From NCBI RefSeq assembly GCF_000004195.4, contig NC_030677.2:45199142-45263141 (forward strand): a stretch of DNA of 64,000 bases, in the 5' to 3' direction. The DNA comes from Xenopus tropicalis. Lineage: Eukaryota > Chordata > Amphibia > Anura > Pipidae. The notes beneath the pieces are model-generated. The model had not been told where the DNA came from and did not search any database. It was given only the letters and a program-made list of their open reading frames with translations. A program made the position numbers and the translations under genes. Of this stretch, positions 1 through 11,078 are shown one piece after another (within the stretch, counting starts at the first letter, position 1; the number at the start of each line of letters is the position of its first letter).

Positions 1-760
1 AGGCACAACTGATACATGTTGTTGAAAAGTGTTGGTAATGATTTGTTATTGTATATTCACTTTTAAATTCAGTTCCAGTTTCCATATCTAGATAACATTA
101 GTGATTTTTGCAGAGTTTAGGGACTCCCTTAATTTGATTGAATTAGCCTGATATCACCCACCCGTAGGTGGGCATATCGGGAGAAGGTCCGCTCACTTGG
201 CAACCTGGCAAAACGAGCGGATCTTACTCTAACTTATTCTAACTTGTAGGTGACTGTACTAATACCAGGAGGAACTGAATGCATAGGTGAGAAGGATATA
301 AGATAGGTTCCAATGCAATAATGTAAGTGCCTAAAATTGAAATTGTCTTTCTTCCTATGCACAGGTATACAGCAGAGGAAACAAGCTCTTTCTGACTTCC
401 TATTCAGGGCAGGAATACAAAGTAAGACTTGGGCCTGAATTGTAACATTTTATTTGTGTTGGAGAGTAAATCCAACTTCTAGGAATAAAGATACAATAAA
501 CAAAAAAAGTTACAATGTAGCATTTCCCATTACATCTATTCATACAGTGCTGTGTGACTGCAGACTCTTGGGCTAAGAATGGATTACTTCTACCTGGCCT
601 GTATGTGTCGTCCATAGCTGGTTGCAGCTAAATCAGCAGCGCTTCTTATTTTCATTGGGTGCAATGTGGTGTCACATTGAGGATGAAATACTATTAAAGG
701 AGTATATGAAAAAAATATTTTGCAGAACCCTTCTAGCTGTTCACATTTAGAGGGCTACAG
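1..760. other. Intergenic, no gene seen
   Basis: No reading frame with a recognisable domain. At about 160-235 there is a short hairpin (CCACCCGTAGGTGGG) followed by two inverted halves around GTCCGCTC / GAGCGGATC. The layout looks like a fragment of a dispersed frog repeat, but its family is not identified. Confidence 0.5.
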
Positions 761-840
761 TCAAGGCCAAATTAACCATTAGGCATACCTAGGCTATAGC
801 CTAGGGGCCCATGTGATTGGGGGGCCCATATAGCTTTTTA

Positions 841-2064
841 AAATTATTATGTATGTATGTATAACTTTATTTATAAAGCGCTACTTATGTACGCAGCACC
901 GTACAGTAGAATGCATTAATATAAACAGGGGTATTAAAATAGATAAATACAAAGTATTACAATAAGCACAAATAAATAAAAAATACAATTGTAATAAGAT
1001 AAGAGTCAAAGACACAAGAGGATGGAGGTCCCTGCCCCATAGATCTTACAATCTATATGGGAGGGTAACTTACAGACACAAATAGGCAAATGCAATATAA
1101 GTGCTGTAGGTCACAGTGGGTGACATTACAATATAAGTGCTAGTTCCCTGGTCAGGTACTGGGTGAGTGCTTCAAAAGGTAGTCTTTTAGTTTGGTTTTA
1201 AAAAGACTGAGGGAGGATTCTCTCCGGAGGAAATCAGGGAGGGCATTCCAAATGTAAGGGGCAGCAAGGCAGAAAGGTTTAAGGCGGAAAACAGCAGTAG
1301 TACTGGGGGGGCACAACCAAACGATTGCTCTGCGAGGAACGAAGGAGTCGGCCAGGAACGTACGGAGACACAAGGGAAGAGATGTAGTGAGGAGCAGAGG
1401 AATGGAGGGCTTTGAAGGTTAAGAGAAGGAGTTTGTAAAATATTCTTTGTTTAATAGGAAGCCACGATAAGGACTTTAGCAGGGGAAGGACCTGAACTCT
1501 CCTGGATGAGAGGAGGAGAATTCTGGCAGCAGTATTTAATATAGACTGTAGGGGGGAAAGATCTGAGTTAGGGAGGCCGATTAGTAGCAGGTTACAGTAG
1601 TCAAGTCAGGATAGGATGAGAGCATGCATGAGCAGCCTAGCGGTTGCAGTAGAGATAAAGGGACGGATTTTGGCAATATTGTGCAGGAAAAAGTGACCGG
1701 TTTTGACAGTGGTGTTAATATGGTCAGAGAAGGAGAGACAGGAGTCAAAGATCACCCCCAAACAACGCGCAGAATCGACCGGGTTGATGAGGGTGCCATC
1801 AATAGAGATAGACCAGGCTTAGGCGGAAAGATCATTAGTTCAGTTTTTGTTAGGTTCAATTTGAGGTGGCGTTGGTTCATCCAATTAGAGATAGCCAGGA
1901 GGCAGTTAGAGATTTGAGTCTCAGTTTCGACTGTTAACGAAGGGGTCGAAAAGTAAATTTGGGTATCATCAGCATACAGATGATATTTAAAGCCAAATGA
2001 ACGGATAATATCTCCCAAAGACAGCGTGTAAAGGGAGAACAACAATGGCCCAAGTACAGAGCCT
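841..2064 (-). mobile_element. 3' fragment of a non-LTR retrotransposon (LINE, YADD-type RT)
   Basis: On the minus strand the right part encodes the reverse-transcriptase core: a [17 protein letters not shown] block ends near 2064, and the catalytic LYADDTQIY motif has YADD at 1965-1976. At 1373-1152 is the C-terminal block YIWNALPDFLR followed by FKTKLKDYL, typical of the end of L2/CR1-like ORF2 proteins. Several frames are needed to read it, so it is dead. The 3' tail (CTGCGTACATAAGTAGCGCT, then TTTATAAATAAAG and CATA repeats) recurs at 5121-5163, 23755-23976 and 25665-25976, which supports it as the 3' end of one LINE group. The 5' part is absent, as expected of target-primed reverse transcription. 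The exact clade is inferred. Confidence 0.8.
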
Positions 2065-4620
2065 ATTATTATTTTTCAGCTCTATTTCTCTGTATCTCTT
2101 TTACTTATTATTATTTGCACATGCCTGTGCGTGCCCAGGGTACATTTTTAATAATTCCAAGATAAGCAAATTGCAGACTGCTTGAACAAATATTATTCTG
2201 GCTTTATTCATAAAAAGCATCAGTATTTCTAGAACATAATCAACAGATTCTTTCCTATCACAACAGACAGGATGATGGATTCTTATGATTCTGTCCCATT
2301 AACCGTCAAGATGCAGATGTCTTAATGTATATTAACCAATTTCATTGTGTAAAGGTTTTGTATATTCTTACTGTGTTACATTTTGATGTTAAACTTGTTT
2401 GGTTGCAATTGTTTAGCATAACCAGCTATATCACGGTAGGGTAAAGCACCTTCCTGGGGATTGTTGGGTTGACCCTACTAAAAAAGAATGCAAGGACTAA
2501 TTAAACAAATAATTCTTTTTATTATAAAATTTACAGTCTTCCATCTGTTTTTGTATATTTGCTAACAGAAGTGTTTTCAACCAATTGAGGGGTCACAAAC
2601 AATATGGCTGATGTTTTTACACAAAGAGCACAAAAGATTGGAACAGCATACCTGTGTACAATGCACTGCCCAATATGGTACAATGGCGTATAAAATTTTC
2701 AAGCCTGCCCAACTCCACAACCAACCAATAACAACAGTACATAGATGTTAGTCAGGATCTGCTGTGTGTATGACCTCTTTTGGCATCAAAAACCTAACAC
2801 CTGTCTAATGGATCTAATGGAACTTTCTGTGGACAATTCAGGGCTGCTGCAATCTACTAGGTCTACTACAATTTGGATACCTTCAATTTATTTGATGTTT
2901 AATGTTAAATGTAATCAATTAGATATAATCAGAAACATGGAGTTTAGCAGACCAATTAAATATAGCCTCCTACTAATGTAATAAGGCTAAAATCATGCAC
3001 AAGCCCAGAGGACTGCAAATAAGACCCTCAGCAGGTCAGCCACTAATTGAACTTCACAGGAGAATAAGCACAAGAATTAGATTTGTCAAATAACATAAAT
3101 TAGCAATTTTCAGCATTAAAATGTATCAAGTTGGATATGTTATAAAGGTCTTTCAGCCAATTAAAACAAGTGAGGGATTGTCCTGGATGATAGCGCATAC
3201 AAAAATTGTTGGAAAATGTTTCTAACTCATTACTGTATAACTTTCAAACCAATTTTAAGATGGCCAATTTCTCATTAGGCAGCAACAAGACAAAGCCTGA
3301 TTAGTGCTTCAGGTAAGCCACCGACAGTTGCTAGCACTGGTGCATTTTAGCCCTTACCTCATTTAGATTCAGTTATGCAAATATTATTTTCGAACGACAT
3401 TAAAGGGTTTCTTGCATTGGATGATTTTGTTTAAATGATCTTTTTAATCTTGCCATGTTTTCATTTGACTGCAGTTTTGAATGTGAAATATTTAAGAAGT
3501 GTTTTTCACACATTTTTGGTTCACATTAGGGGGGCAGAAACAACCGTACAGTATGTATATGAGCAGGCACTCTAAGCAATTAGCCTGTGACTTCTGGGCG
3601 TCTGTTTAATAAAGTTTGTAAAAACTGTCTATAAACTATTGCCTATTTTCGCTACAAATATTCTTGTGATAAAATTAATGCTGCTCCCATGTTTATTAAA
3701 GTGTGATTAAACAGATTTGTCTTGCGTTAAGTGGCGATATTTACACAAGCGTAGCAGTTAGTTTCTGCATTATTTCTGCCCAGTTGAGAGTTTTTTGGTG
3801 CCCATTTAGGTTAACTGCATTATCTACTATAAATCTTTTGGATTTTTTTTTCGTCACTGTCAATAGCCACATGTAGCATGAATGTGATAATAGGCAATGA
3901 TATATATGTGCGCCAGAAAATTTGCAATGACAAAAATGCTCGCACTTTAGTAAACCTGCTCTTGCGTTTTTTCTGGCACAAGGCATTATCTCTGTCTATC
4001 GCACCTTAGTAAATGGACGCCATAGTGTCGTGACATGAAATATGTAAGGCTGCCTCTTCTACTAATACTTTAATAGATCTACTTGAGGTTTATATCTCTT
4101 TGAGGACTGCTCATTGAGTGTCTGCTCAAACACATAGCTGCTTCAAGCGCCCTTTAAGTCTATAATCTATTTTAACACCCTCCACCCCGTAGCTCATAAT
4201 AAGGTAATGTATGCATGGAAACTACCTCAAATCTCTACCCAAACTAAACTTTAAGCTGCGTCTCCAAATCTCACTCCAACTGTCCTTCAGGCTACACCCC
4301 CTTGTAATTGTGCCTCACAGTTTAGGTAACATTGGCCCTGACGTGCTGAGTCTGACATGGTGCAGTGGCACTGGATGCAGCTTAAAATCAGGGCCTCTCT
4401 ATAAATCTAATATTTGTGATAGAAGAGTAAAAGAGAGTTCTCTTTTATTCTTCTATCACATGAAAAAAGGAAAGCCCCTTTATGAACACTGGTCAGCTGA
4501 AATGGCACTTACAAATATTCCCATTGCTGCTAGCCAGTGTGAAAGCTTCCCCTGCAGTTTTCATGTAATTGATCCAAATACTATTAGTAAGGCATACCTG
4601 CTCTTTTGCCTCTCAGACAT
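2065..4620. other. Intergenic, no gene seen; possible degenerate MITE at 3594-4025
   Basis: Only short frames without domains. 3594-4025 is bounded by loosely inverted ends (GGGCGTCTGTTTAATAAAG against CTTAGTAAATGGACGCC), suggesting an old MITE; no clear target duplication was found. The 152-codon frame at 4211-4669 runs into the next MITE and has no protein-like features. Confidence 0.4.
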
Positions 4621-4627
4621 AGACTTA

Positions 4628-5051
4628 GGGGCACATTTACTAATCCACGAACGTCCGAAAAGCGTCTGAATACGTTTTTTTCGTAATGATCGGTATTTTG
4701 CGACTTTTTCGAAATACGAAAAAGTAGTGACAATTCGTGAAAGTCGTAATGGCTATGAAAAAGTCACTACAATTCACGAAAGTCATAATGGCTATGAAAA
4801 AGTCGCGACAATTCACGAAATATGTAATGGCTATGAAAAAGTCGTGACAATTCACGAAAGTCGTAATGGCTATGAAAAAGTCGCGACAATTCACGAAATT
4901 TGTAATGGCTATGAAAAAATCTCGACAATTCGCGCAAGTCATAACGGCTACGAAAAAGTTGCAAAAAATACGAAAAAGTCGCAAAATTTTCATTTTCCAA
5001 TCCAAATTTTTCCCATTCAGATTCAGATTCGTTGATTAGTAAATCAGCCCC
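4628..5051. mobile_element. Harbinger-like MITE with an internal tandem repeat
   Basis: Inverted ends GGGGCACATTTACTAATC... and ...GATTAGTAAATCAGCCCC, flanked by TTA at 4625-4627 and 5052-5054. A 3-bp TTA duplication is typical of PIF/Harbinger elements. It has no coding capacity. The inside is largely a 39-bp tandem array. Confidence 0.7.
4729..4965. repeat. 39-bp tandem repeat inside a MITE (about 6 copies)
   Basis: The unit contains CACGAAAGTC, TAATGGCTATG and AAAAAGTCG and is repeated with few changes, then decays to the right. 39 is a multiple of 3, which is why long artificial frames appear on both strands (a 13-residue repeat such as FVNCRDFFIAIT). No real gene. Confidence 0.85.
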
Positions 5052-5120
5052 TTAGGGTATAGGCAGTACAAACATTCCAAGCCTGCTCATGCCTAGTAAA
5101 AGCCATTTTTTATGACATAA

Positions 5121-5163
5121 GTAGCGCTTTATAAATAAAGATATACATACATACATACATACT
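5121..5163 (+). repeat. 5'-truncated LINE 3' tail
   Basis: Contains TAAGTAGCGCTTTATAAATA followed by ATACATACATAC repeats, the same tail as the LINE at 841-2064 but in the opposite orientation. Only the last 40 or so bases are present. Confidence 0.65.
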
Positions 5164-5407
5164 TTAGCAGGGGGCAGTAGCTGGTTTTAATTGTAGGAAT
5201 TGCAGGAGTGATGTAACGATGACAGCAGATCTTATATGGCAGCCACAGTGTCAGATAACAGCTTGGTGTTACGAGGTGTTCTAAATTAGTACGTTTTTTC
5301 ATGAATGAATTTAGTATTTGGAAATGGGATTGATCATTAGATGAATTACTAGTTTTGGGATTTTCCTTGTCCTGTAATAAAATATTGGATACATATACAG
5401 TGACATA

Positions 5408-5619
5408 CAGTGGCTTGCAAAAGTATTCGGCCCCCTTGAACTTTTCCACATTTTGTCACATTACAGCCACAAATATGAATCAGTTTTATTGGAATTCCAC
5501 GTGAAAGACCAATACAAAGTGGTGTACACGTGACAAGTGGAACGAAAATCATACATGATTCCAAACATTTTTTACAAATAAATAACTGCAAAGTGGGGTG
5601 TGCGTAATTATTCAGCCCC
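5408..5619. repeat. Left terminal inverted repeat of Tc1 element
   Basis: Pairs with 6802-6998. It contains a segment of about 15 bases (ACATGATTCCAAAC) missing from the other arm. The inner direct repeat lies next to the end of the transposase gene, whose stop codon is at 5625. Confidence 0.9.
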
Positions 5620-5624
5620 TTGAG

Positions 5625-6644
5625 TCAATACTTTGTAGAACCACCTTTTGCTGCAATTACAGCTGCCAGACTTTTAGGGTATGTCTCTACCAGCTTTGCA
5701 CATCTAGAGACTGAAATCCTTGCCCATTCTTCTTTGCAAAACAGCTCCAGCTCAGTCAGATTAGATGGACAGCGTTTGTGAACAGCAGTTTTCAGATCTT
5801 GCCACAGATTCTCGATTGGATTTAGATCTGGACTTTGACTGGGCCATTCTAACACATGGATATGTTTTGTTTTAAACCATTCCATTGTTGCCCTGGCTTT
5901 ATGTTTAGGGTCATTGTCCTGCTGGAAGGTGAACCTCCGCCCCAGTCTCAAGTCTTTTGCAGACTCCAAGAGGTTTTCTTCCAAGAATGCCCTGTATTTG
6001 GCTCCATCCATCTTCCCATCAACTCTGACCAGCTTCCCTGTCCCTGCTGAAGAGAAGCACCCCCACAGCATGATGCTGCCACCACCATATTTGACAATGG
6101 GGATGGTGTGTTCAGAGTGATGTGCAGTGTTAGTTTTCCGCCACACATAGCGTTTTGCATTTTGGCCAAAAAGTTCCATTTTGGTCTCATCTGACCAGAG
6201 CACCTTCTTCCACATGTTTGCTGTGTCCCCCACATGGCTTGTGGCAAACTGCAAACGGGACTTCTTATGGTTTTCTGTTAACAATGGCTTTCTTCTTGCC
6301 ACTCTTCCATAAAGGCCAACTTTGTGCAGTGCACGACTAATAGTTGTCCTATGGACAGATTCCCCCACCTTAGCTGTAGATCTCTGCAGCTCGTCCAGAG
6401 TCACCATGGGCCTCTTGGCTGCATTTCTGATCAGCGCTCTCCTTGTTCGGCCTGTGAGTTTAGGTGGACGGCCTTGTCTTGGTAGGTTTACAGTTGTGCC
6501 ATACTCCTTCCATTTCTGAATGATCGCTTGAACAGTGCTCCGTGGGATGTTCAAGGCTTTGGAAATCTTTTTGTAGCCTAAGCCTGCTTTAAATTTCTCA
6601 ATAACTTTATCCCTGACCTGTCTGGTGTGTTCTTTGGACTTCAT
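5625..6644 (-). CDS. Tc1-like transposase, intact, DD34E
   Basis: 339 codons, ATG at 6644 and stop at 5625-5627, the usual length for Tc1 transposases. Residues 8-48 form the first paired-like helix-turn-helix that binds the inverted repeats. A GRPPK AT-hook-like linker lies at 58-62, and a second helix-turn-helix follows at about 65-110. The catalytic triad is complete: D152 in LWSDETK, D243 in FQQDNDPKH and E278 in SPDLNPIENLW, with 34 residues between D243 and E278. The glycine-rich stretch GGGSIMLWGCFS (about 187-198) precedes the second D. It ends with STKY as family members do. No stop or frameshift was found. The enzyme should cut and paste the element at TA sites in the nucleus; activity is inferred from intactness only. 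Confidence 0.95.
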   Translation of the reverse strand: MKSKEHTRQVRDKVIEKFKAGLGYKKISKALNIPRSTVQAIIQKWKEYGTTVNLPRQGRPPKLTGRTRRALIRNAAKRPMVTLDELQRSTAKVGESVHRTTISRALHKVGLYGRVARRKPLLTENHKKSRLQFATSHVGDTANMWKKVLWSDETKMELFGQNAKRYVWRKTNTAHHSEHTIPIVKYGGGSIMLWGCFSSAGTGKLVRVDGKMDGAKYRAFLEENLLESAKDLRLGRRFTFQQDNDPKHKARATMEWFKTKHIHVLEWPSQSPDLNPIENLWQDLKTAVHKRCPSNLTELELFCKEEWARISVSRCAKLVETYPKSLAAVIAAKGGSTKY

Positions 6645-6801
6645 GGTGTTGTTGCTCCCAATATTCTCTTAGACAACCTCTGAGGCCGTCACAGAGCAGC
6701 CGTATTTGTACTGACATTAGATTACACACAGGTGCACTCTATTTAGTTATTAGGACTCATCAGGCAATGTCTATGGGCAACTGACTGCACTCAGACCAAA
6801 G

Positions 6802-6998
6802 GGGGCTGAATAATTACGCACACCCCACTTTGCAGTTATTTATTTGTAAAAAATGATTTTCGTTCCACTTGTCACGTGTACACCACTTTGTATTGGTCTT
6901 TCACGTGGAATTCCATTAAAATTGATTCATGTTTGTGGCTGTAATGTGACAAAATGTGGAAAAGTTCAAGGGGGCCGAATACTTTTGCAAGCCACTGT
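6802..6998. repeat. Right terminal inverted repeat of Tc1 element
   Basis: Reverse complement of 5408-5619 apart from a few substitutions and the missing short segment. The transposase promoter and 5' leader lie between this repeat and the ATG at 6644. Confidence 0.9.
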
Positions 6999-7000
6999 AA

Positions 7001-9371
7001 GTAGATGTTATTGTGCTCCAGAGCAAATTTAATTTAGGGTCCCAAAACATTGGTAAGTTGACCTATTCTACCAAGATATATTGAAATTAATTAATTAGGG
7101 CTTTACAGGGCCCACTACACTTCTGGGCCCCTCTGCAACTGCAGGGTCTGCATCCTCTGTAGTTATGCTCCTGTCCTCATTGGTTGATAAGAGGATCAGT
7201 GGTTCCCCAAATGTTTGGCTAAAAACTGCACATTAATGACTTAATAACCTTGGGCACAATTTAACAATTAGCACCTGCATTGGCAAATTCTAGATAATTT
7301 GCAGCCCCAAGTTTTTCTTGCACAACATATGCTTGAGTTGTGCCACTTCTGGGCATGTGGCATTAACAAAGGCAAGGGTTTTGAATCACGGAACTTTTTT
7401 TATTGTTATACCAAAGATTTTTTTCCTCTTTACTTCTGCGTGCAAATAAAATGGAGAACAAGGAAAATTAGCATTAATATAGAAAATAAAAGAGCAGAAA
7501 AGATTGTTGGGAGTGAAGTAGAGAAGATATGGAGTAGCTGGGGTTGTGCTGTGTTTGCAGAAGATGGATTGCCAGCTAAAGAAAGTCATATTTACAATTT
7601 TAACTTTAGAGTTCCTATAAGCCCCATTTTTTGTTAAAGCTATGCACACTGGGCATGAAAATGTTCAGTAACAAGACAAAAGCAAAATGGCTTTGCTTTA
7701 AAGTGGGTGAAACCATGAAGTGTTGGGTGGCATGACTTAATATTATAGTGGGTGTAACTTATAGTTGTAGAAGTGGCTTATTTTTGGCACATAGTATCCC
7801 TTCATTTTTTTAGTTCCAGTTCAAGCACTATATATATAAGCACATCCAAACTGCATGCAATTTTGCTCTTTACACACCTTAATCTACAAACAACTTCAGG
7901 GCAATGGTACATTTTTTGGTCTGTACTTAATAACGGGTAACAAAATGTCAAAAAATACAGGTTAAAAAAATACTGTTTGGCTCTGTGCCGTACTTACAGA
8001 ATATAGTACCTCTGTGCTAAATCTTTGTTTTATTTTCTCTGAAAGATTTCCAAGTACATAATTTGTACTTAACAAATAGGGAAGAAGTGGAGCCATGACA
8101 TCACGGAGCCGGGAAAGAGGCAGGGCTATGACGCAGCTATCGGCAATTGCCTGCTCGCTGCGTCAATCTCAGTGAGTCCTGCCCGGTTTTCATAATATGG
8201 AAAACCGCCTAGGAGGTTTTAACCCGGACAGCCCTTTCGAAAACCCGACAGGTGGCAACCCTAGGTGGCAAGCAGACCACCCGCAGCACTATAATGTGGC
8301 TATGTAAAACACTGTACATTTATTTTCATAATGTGATAATGGCCGCATATCCACCCTGACCTGGCCGCTCATACTTTAATAAATAAATTGTATAATCACT
8401 CCTTATCTTATCCGGCTATTCGTAGAGAGCTGTCATCACGTGACTGCCCATGTGTGCACATTGTTGTGGCGTTACTCTGCCAGATAAGGAGGACCTGTAC
8501 AGTTTATGCGATTTAATAGTGCAGGCAGAGCAGCAGGCAAGAGACTATTCAGGCAGTTAAAGGACTGTACTTTATTGGAAAGTCCAGTTGAAAAATGTGT
8601 GCTTTACATTACATTTAGTTAGGTTAATTATACAGATAATTTTGCAAAATGTGTCTTTAAACTATCTCAGAAAAAGAGTTTTTTATTTTACTGACACTCG
8701 GGAGAGCACAAGGCAAAGTTGGTAATTAACAAGGGACATTAAAAACGTGTTTCTGAACTTGAACAACACAATCCTATGCCAGTAAATGTTATTGTGAGCA
8801 AGTGATAGCAGGCAGAGGTCTCTCTTTTTGAACAGGCTAGCTTTATTTTAATTGGTTGTTTTCTAGTGTATATATATGAAATGCCTTATATTAGTGTATA
8901 TATATATATATATGAAATGACCTATAAATTGCTTATGAAATTATTCTTGGTAAAGCCAGGTGAAAATTAATAAAGTATTAATGATTTCTTTAACAAGCAT
9001 AATATCCAAGGCTATTGTGATACTAAAATCTATGATTGGTATTGATGTACTATATATAGTTTGTTTCTTTAGAAGGGTTGAACTAGATGGACTTTGGTCT
9101 TTTTTCAACGCAACCTAACTATGTATAAATAAAATGAATTCGAAATAAAGACATATGTGGACAGTGGATGTAATGTCTTAAGGAGCTGGACCTGCCTGAG
9201 AGTCAGCTTTGCAACCGGAAAATTGGTTAAAAAAATCATTTTAAATGACACTTTATATTTAAAAAATAAAAAATAAACTATATTAAAAGGGTTTTGACCC
9301 TAAGCATCATAGCAACACCTTGCTGGCCCCTAGATTTTAAATCATTTATCTGGTAATAATGGAGGACACTC
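7001..9371. other. Intergenic, no gene seen
   Basis: No domain-bearing frame. 8090-8275 is GC-richer and ends in GGCAACCCTAGG-type sequence often seen in dispersed repeats; it is not classified. A short TA microsatellite lies at about 8897-8914. Confidence 0.45.
9068..9128. repeat. Dispersed repeat tail (GGGTTGAACTAGATGGAC type)
   Basis: GAAGGGTTGAACTAGATGGA, then TGGTCTTTTTTCAAC and CTAACTATGTA. The same block recurs at 58070-58133, beside the large minisatellite. The two copies share most bases, so this is one end of a repeated element; the family was not identified. Confidence 0.6.
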
Positions 9372-9786
9372 TTAAAGGAACAGTAACACCAAAAAATTAA
9401 AGTGTATAAAAGTAATGACAATATAATGTACTGTTGCCCTGCATTGCTACAACCGGTGTGTTTGCCTCAGAAAGACTACTATAGTTTATATAAGTAAGCT
9501 GCTGTGTAGCCATGGGGGCAGCCATTCAAAGAAGAAAAGGCACAGGTTACTTAGCAGATAACAGATAAATCCCCATTATATGGGGCTTATCTACTAGTTA
9601 TCTGCTATGTAACCTGAGCCTTTTCTCCTTTTTTCCAGCTTGAATGGCTGCCCCCGTGGCTACACAGCAGCTTATTTATATAGTAGCTTTTCTGTAGCAA
9701 AAACACCAGTTTTTTGCAGCGCAACAGCACATTATATTTTAATTACTTTAAAACACTTACATTTTTTGATGTTACTGTTCCTTTAA
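9372..9786. mobile_element. T2/Kolobok-type palindromic MITE
   Basis: Starts TTAAAGGAACAGTAACACC and ends with its reverse complement GTTACTGTTCCTTTAA, including TTAA target sites at both ends. The two halves fold back on each other over most of their length (for example GCTGCTGTGTAGCCATGGGG against CCCCGTGGCTACACAGCAGC). Non-coding. Confidence 0.85.
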
Positions 9787-9998
9787 ATGTTCAGCTATGT
9801 GTGGGTGGGCATTATCATTCTGTAATAAGGGGAATGCTTGTGGACCCTGTTTTGCAAAATGGCCTTATATCTTGGTGTTAATGATCTTCCATACTGACAA
9901 TGAAAAAAACTGCTCATACCATTATGCCAGCTAAAAAACGTGCACAACAAGTTGCACTAATGTTTTATTATGAGTTATACAATCCATGCCCATACTTA

Positions 9999-10485
9999 GG
10001 GGTCCATTCATTAAAGCACGAATTTTGGATGGTTAAAAGCACGACTGGAAAAAATTTGGAGTAACCATGATAATTTCTGATTAAAAAAAAAATGTCACGA
10101 AAATTCTTTTCTTGGGCGTACAAAAAGTTTGTGGTAGTGATCTGAAAGTCACAAAATTTTTGTATCTGACCGATCGTAAACAACGCAAAAGCCTTTCTGG
10201 CTTTGAAACAAAATGTATGATGTTGGAAGCCTTCCATAGGACTCAATGGCACTCTATAGACCCAACCTGGCGAAAAGATAGTCACGATACCAAAGCTTGC
10301 ATGAATAACAAAATTTTTGTAGTCGGTGCGAAAAGTAAGACTTTTTCATGGAATAACGAATGTACCACAAAAAAGTTGTACTATTTTAACGATATTATCG
10401 TGGTCAATACGAAAAGTTCTAAAAAATAGAAAAAATATGTTTTTTTTCTGAATCGTGGTCAATTGTGCTTTAATGAATGGGCCCC
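9999..10485. mobile_element. Harbinger-like MITE
   Basis: Inverted ends GGGGTCCATTCATTAAAGCA and TGCTTTAATGAATGGGCCCC; TTA precedes the left end and TTG follows the right. AT-rich and non-coding inside. Confidence 0.7.
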
Positions 10486-10767
10486 TTGAAGTGTAGGAAA
10501 AGACTGTAATGTGTGTTTTTATTTTTAGCAGGGTAGTTGTGTAAGTGCAATGCACAAGTTGTCCCCTAAAGGTACCACCTGCACAGGGAATCCCAATTAT
10601 CCTATAGATCCCAGTGCCCGTACTTTGCACCTTTCACCAAATACAGAAAAGCAAATGCAATCAGCATTTAGGTGTAAGAAGCAAGTATTTAAGAGCGTGG
10701 ATGGATGAAACTTAGCATCCATTTTGCAGTTTACCTTGCATTTGTAAATAGGCCTTTTAATGCATAA

Positions 10768-11075
10768 GGGCAGTGTCACAGAGGGAGATTAGTCGCCCAC
10801 GATAAATCTTCACTATTGCGGGCGACTAATCTCCCCGACATGCCACCCCACCAGCAAGGATCTAAATCGCCGCTTGGATGGCATACGCATTGTTTCGATT
10901 TTCTGAAGTCGCCCAAAGTTTCCTTGCGAGGCAACTTCGGGAGACCAAAATGATGCGTGTACCATCCCACTGGCAATTTACATTCTTGCTGGTGAGATAG
11001 CATGTAGGGGAGATTAGTCGCCTGTAATAGTGAAGATTTATCGTGGTCAAATAATCTCCCTGTGTGACACTGCCG
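10768..11075. mobile_element. Harbinger-like MITE (AGATTAGTCGCC family)
   Basis: Ends GGGCAGTGTCACAGAGGGAG and CTCCCTGTGTGACACTGCCG, flanked by TAA at 10765-10767 and 11076-11078. Internal AGATTAGTCGCC / GGCGACTAATCT inverted motifs recur in fragments at 16600-16730 and 16895-16985, so it is a family. Confidence 0.75.
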
Positions 11076-11078
11076 TAA

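Larger units (their letters stand above)
5408..6998 (-). mobile_element. Full-length Tc1/mariner element with long IR/DR-type inverted repeats
   Basis: 1591 bp, bounded by CAGTGGCTTGCAAAAGTATT and its exact reverse complement, with TA target duplications at 5406-5407 and 6999-7000. The inverted repeats are about 200 bp each, and each carries an outer and an inner copy of a related direct repeat (outer near AGTATTCGGCCCCCTTGA, inner near AATTATTCAGCCCC). This is the IR/DR layout of long-TIR fish and frog Tc1 transposons. The single transposase gene is intact. By eye the two TIRs differ by a handful of substitutions and one gap of about 15 bases, so the insertion looks young. Confidence 0.95.

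Noticed and set aside
4211..4669. 152-codon plus frame
   Set aside because: No recognisable domain, and it reads into the end of a MITE.
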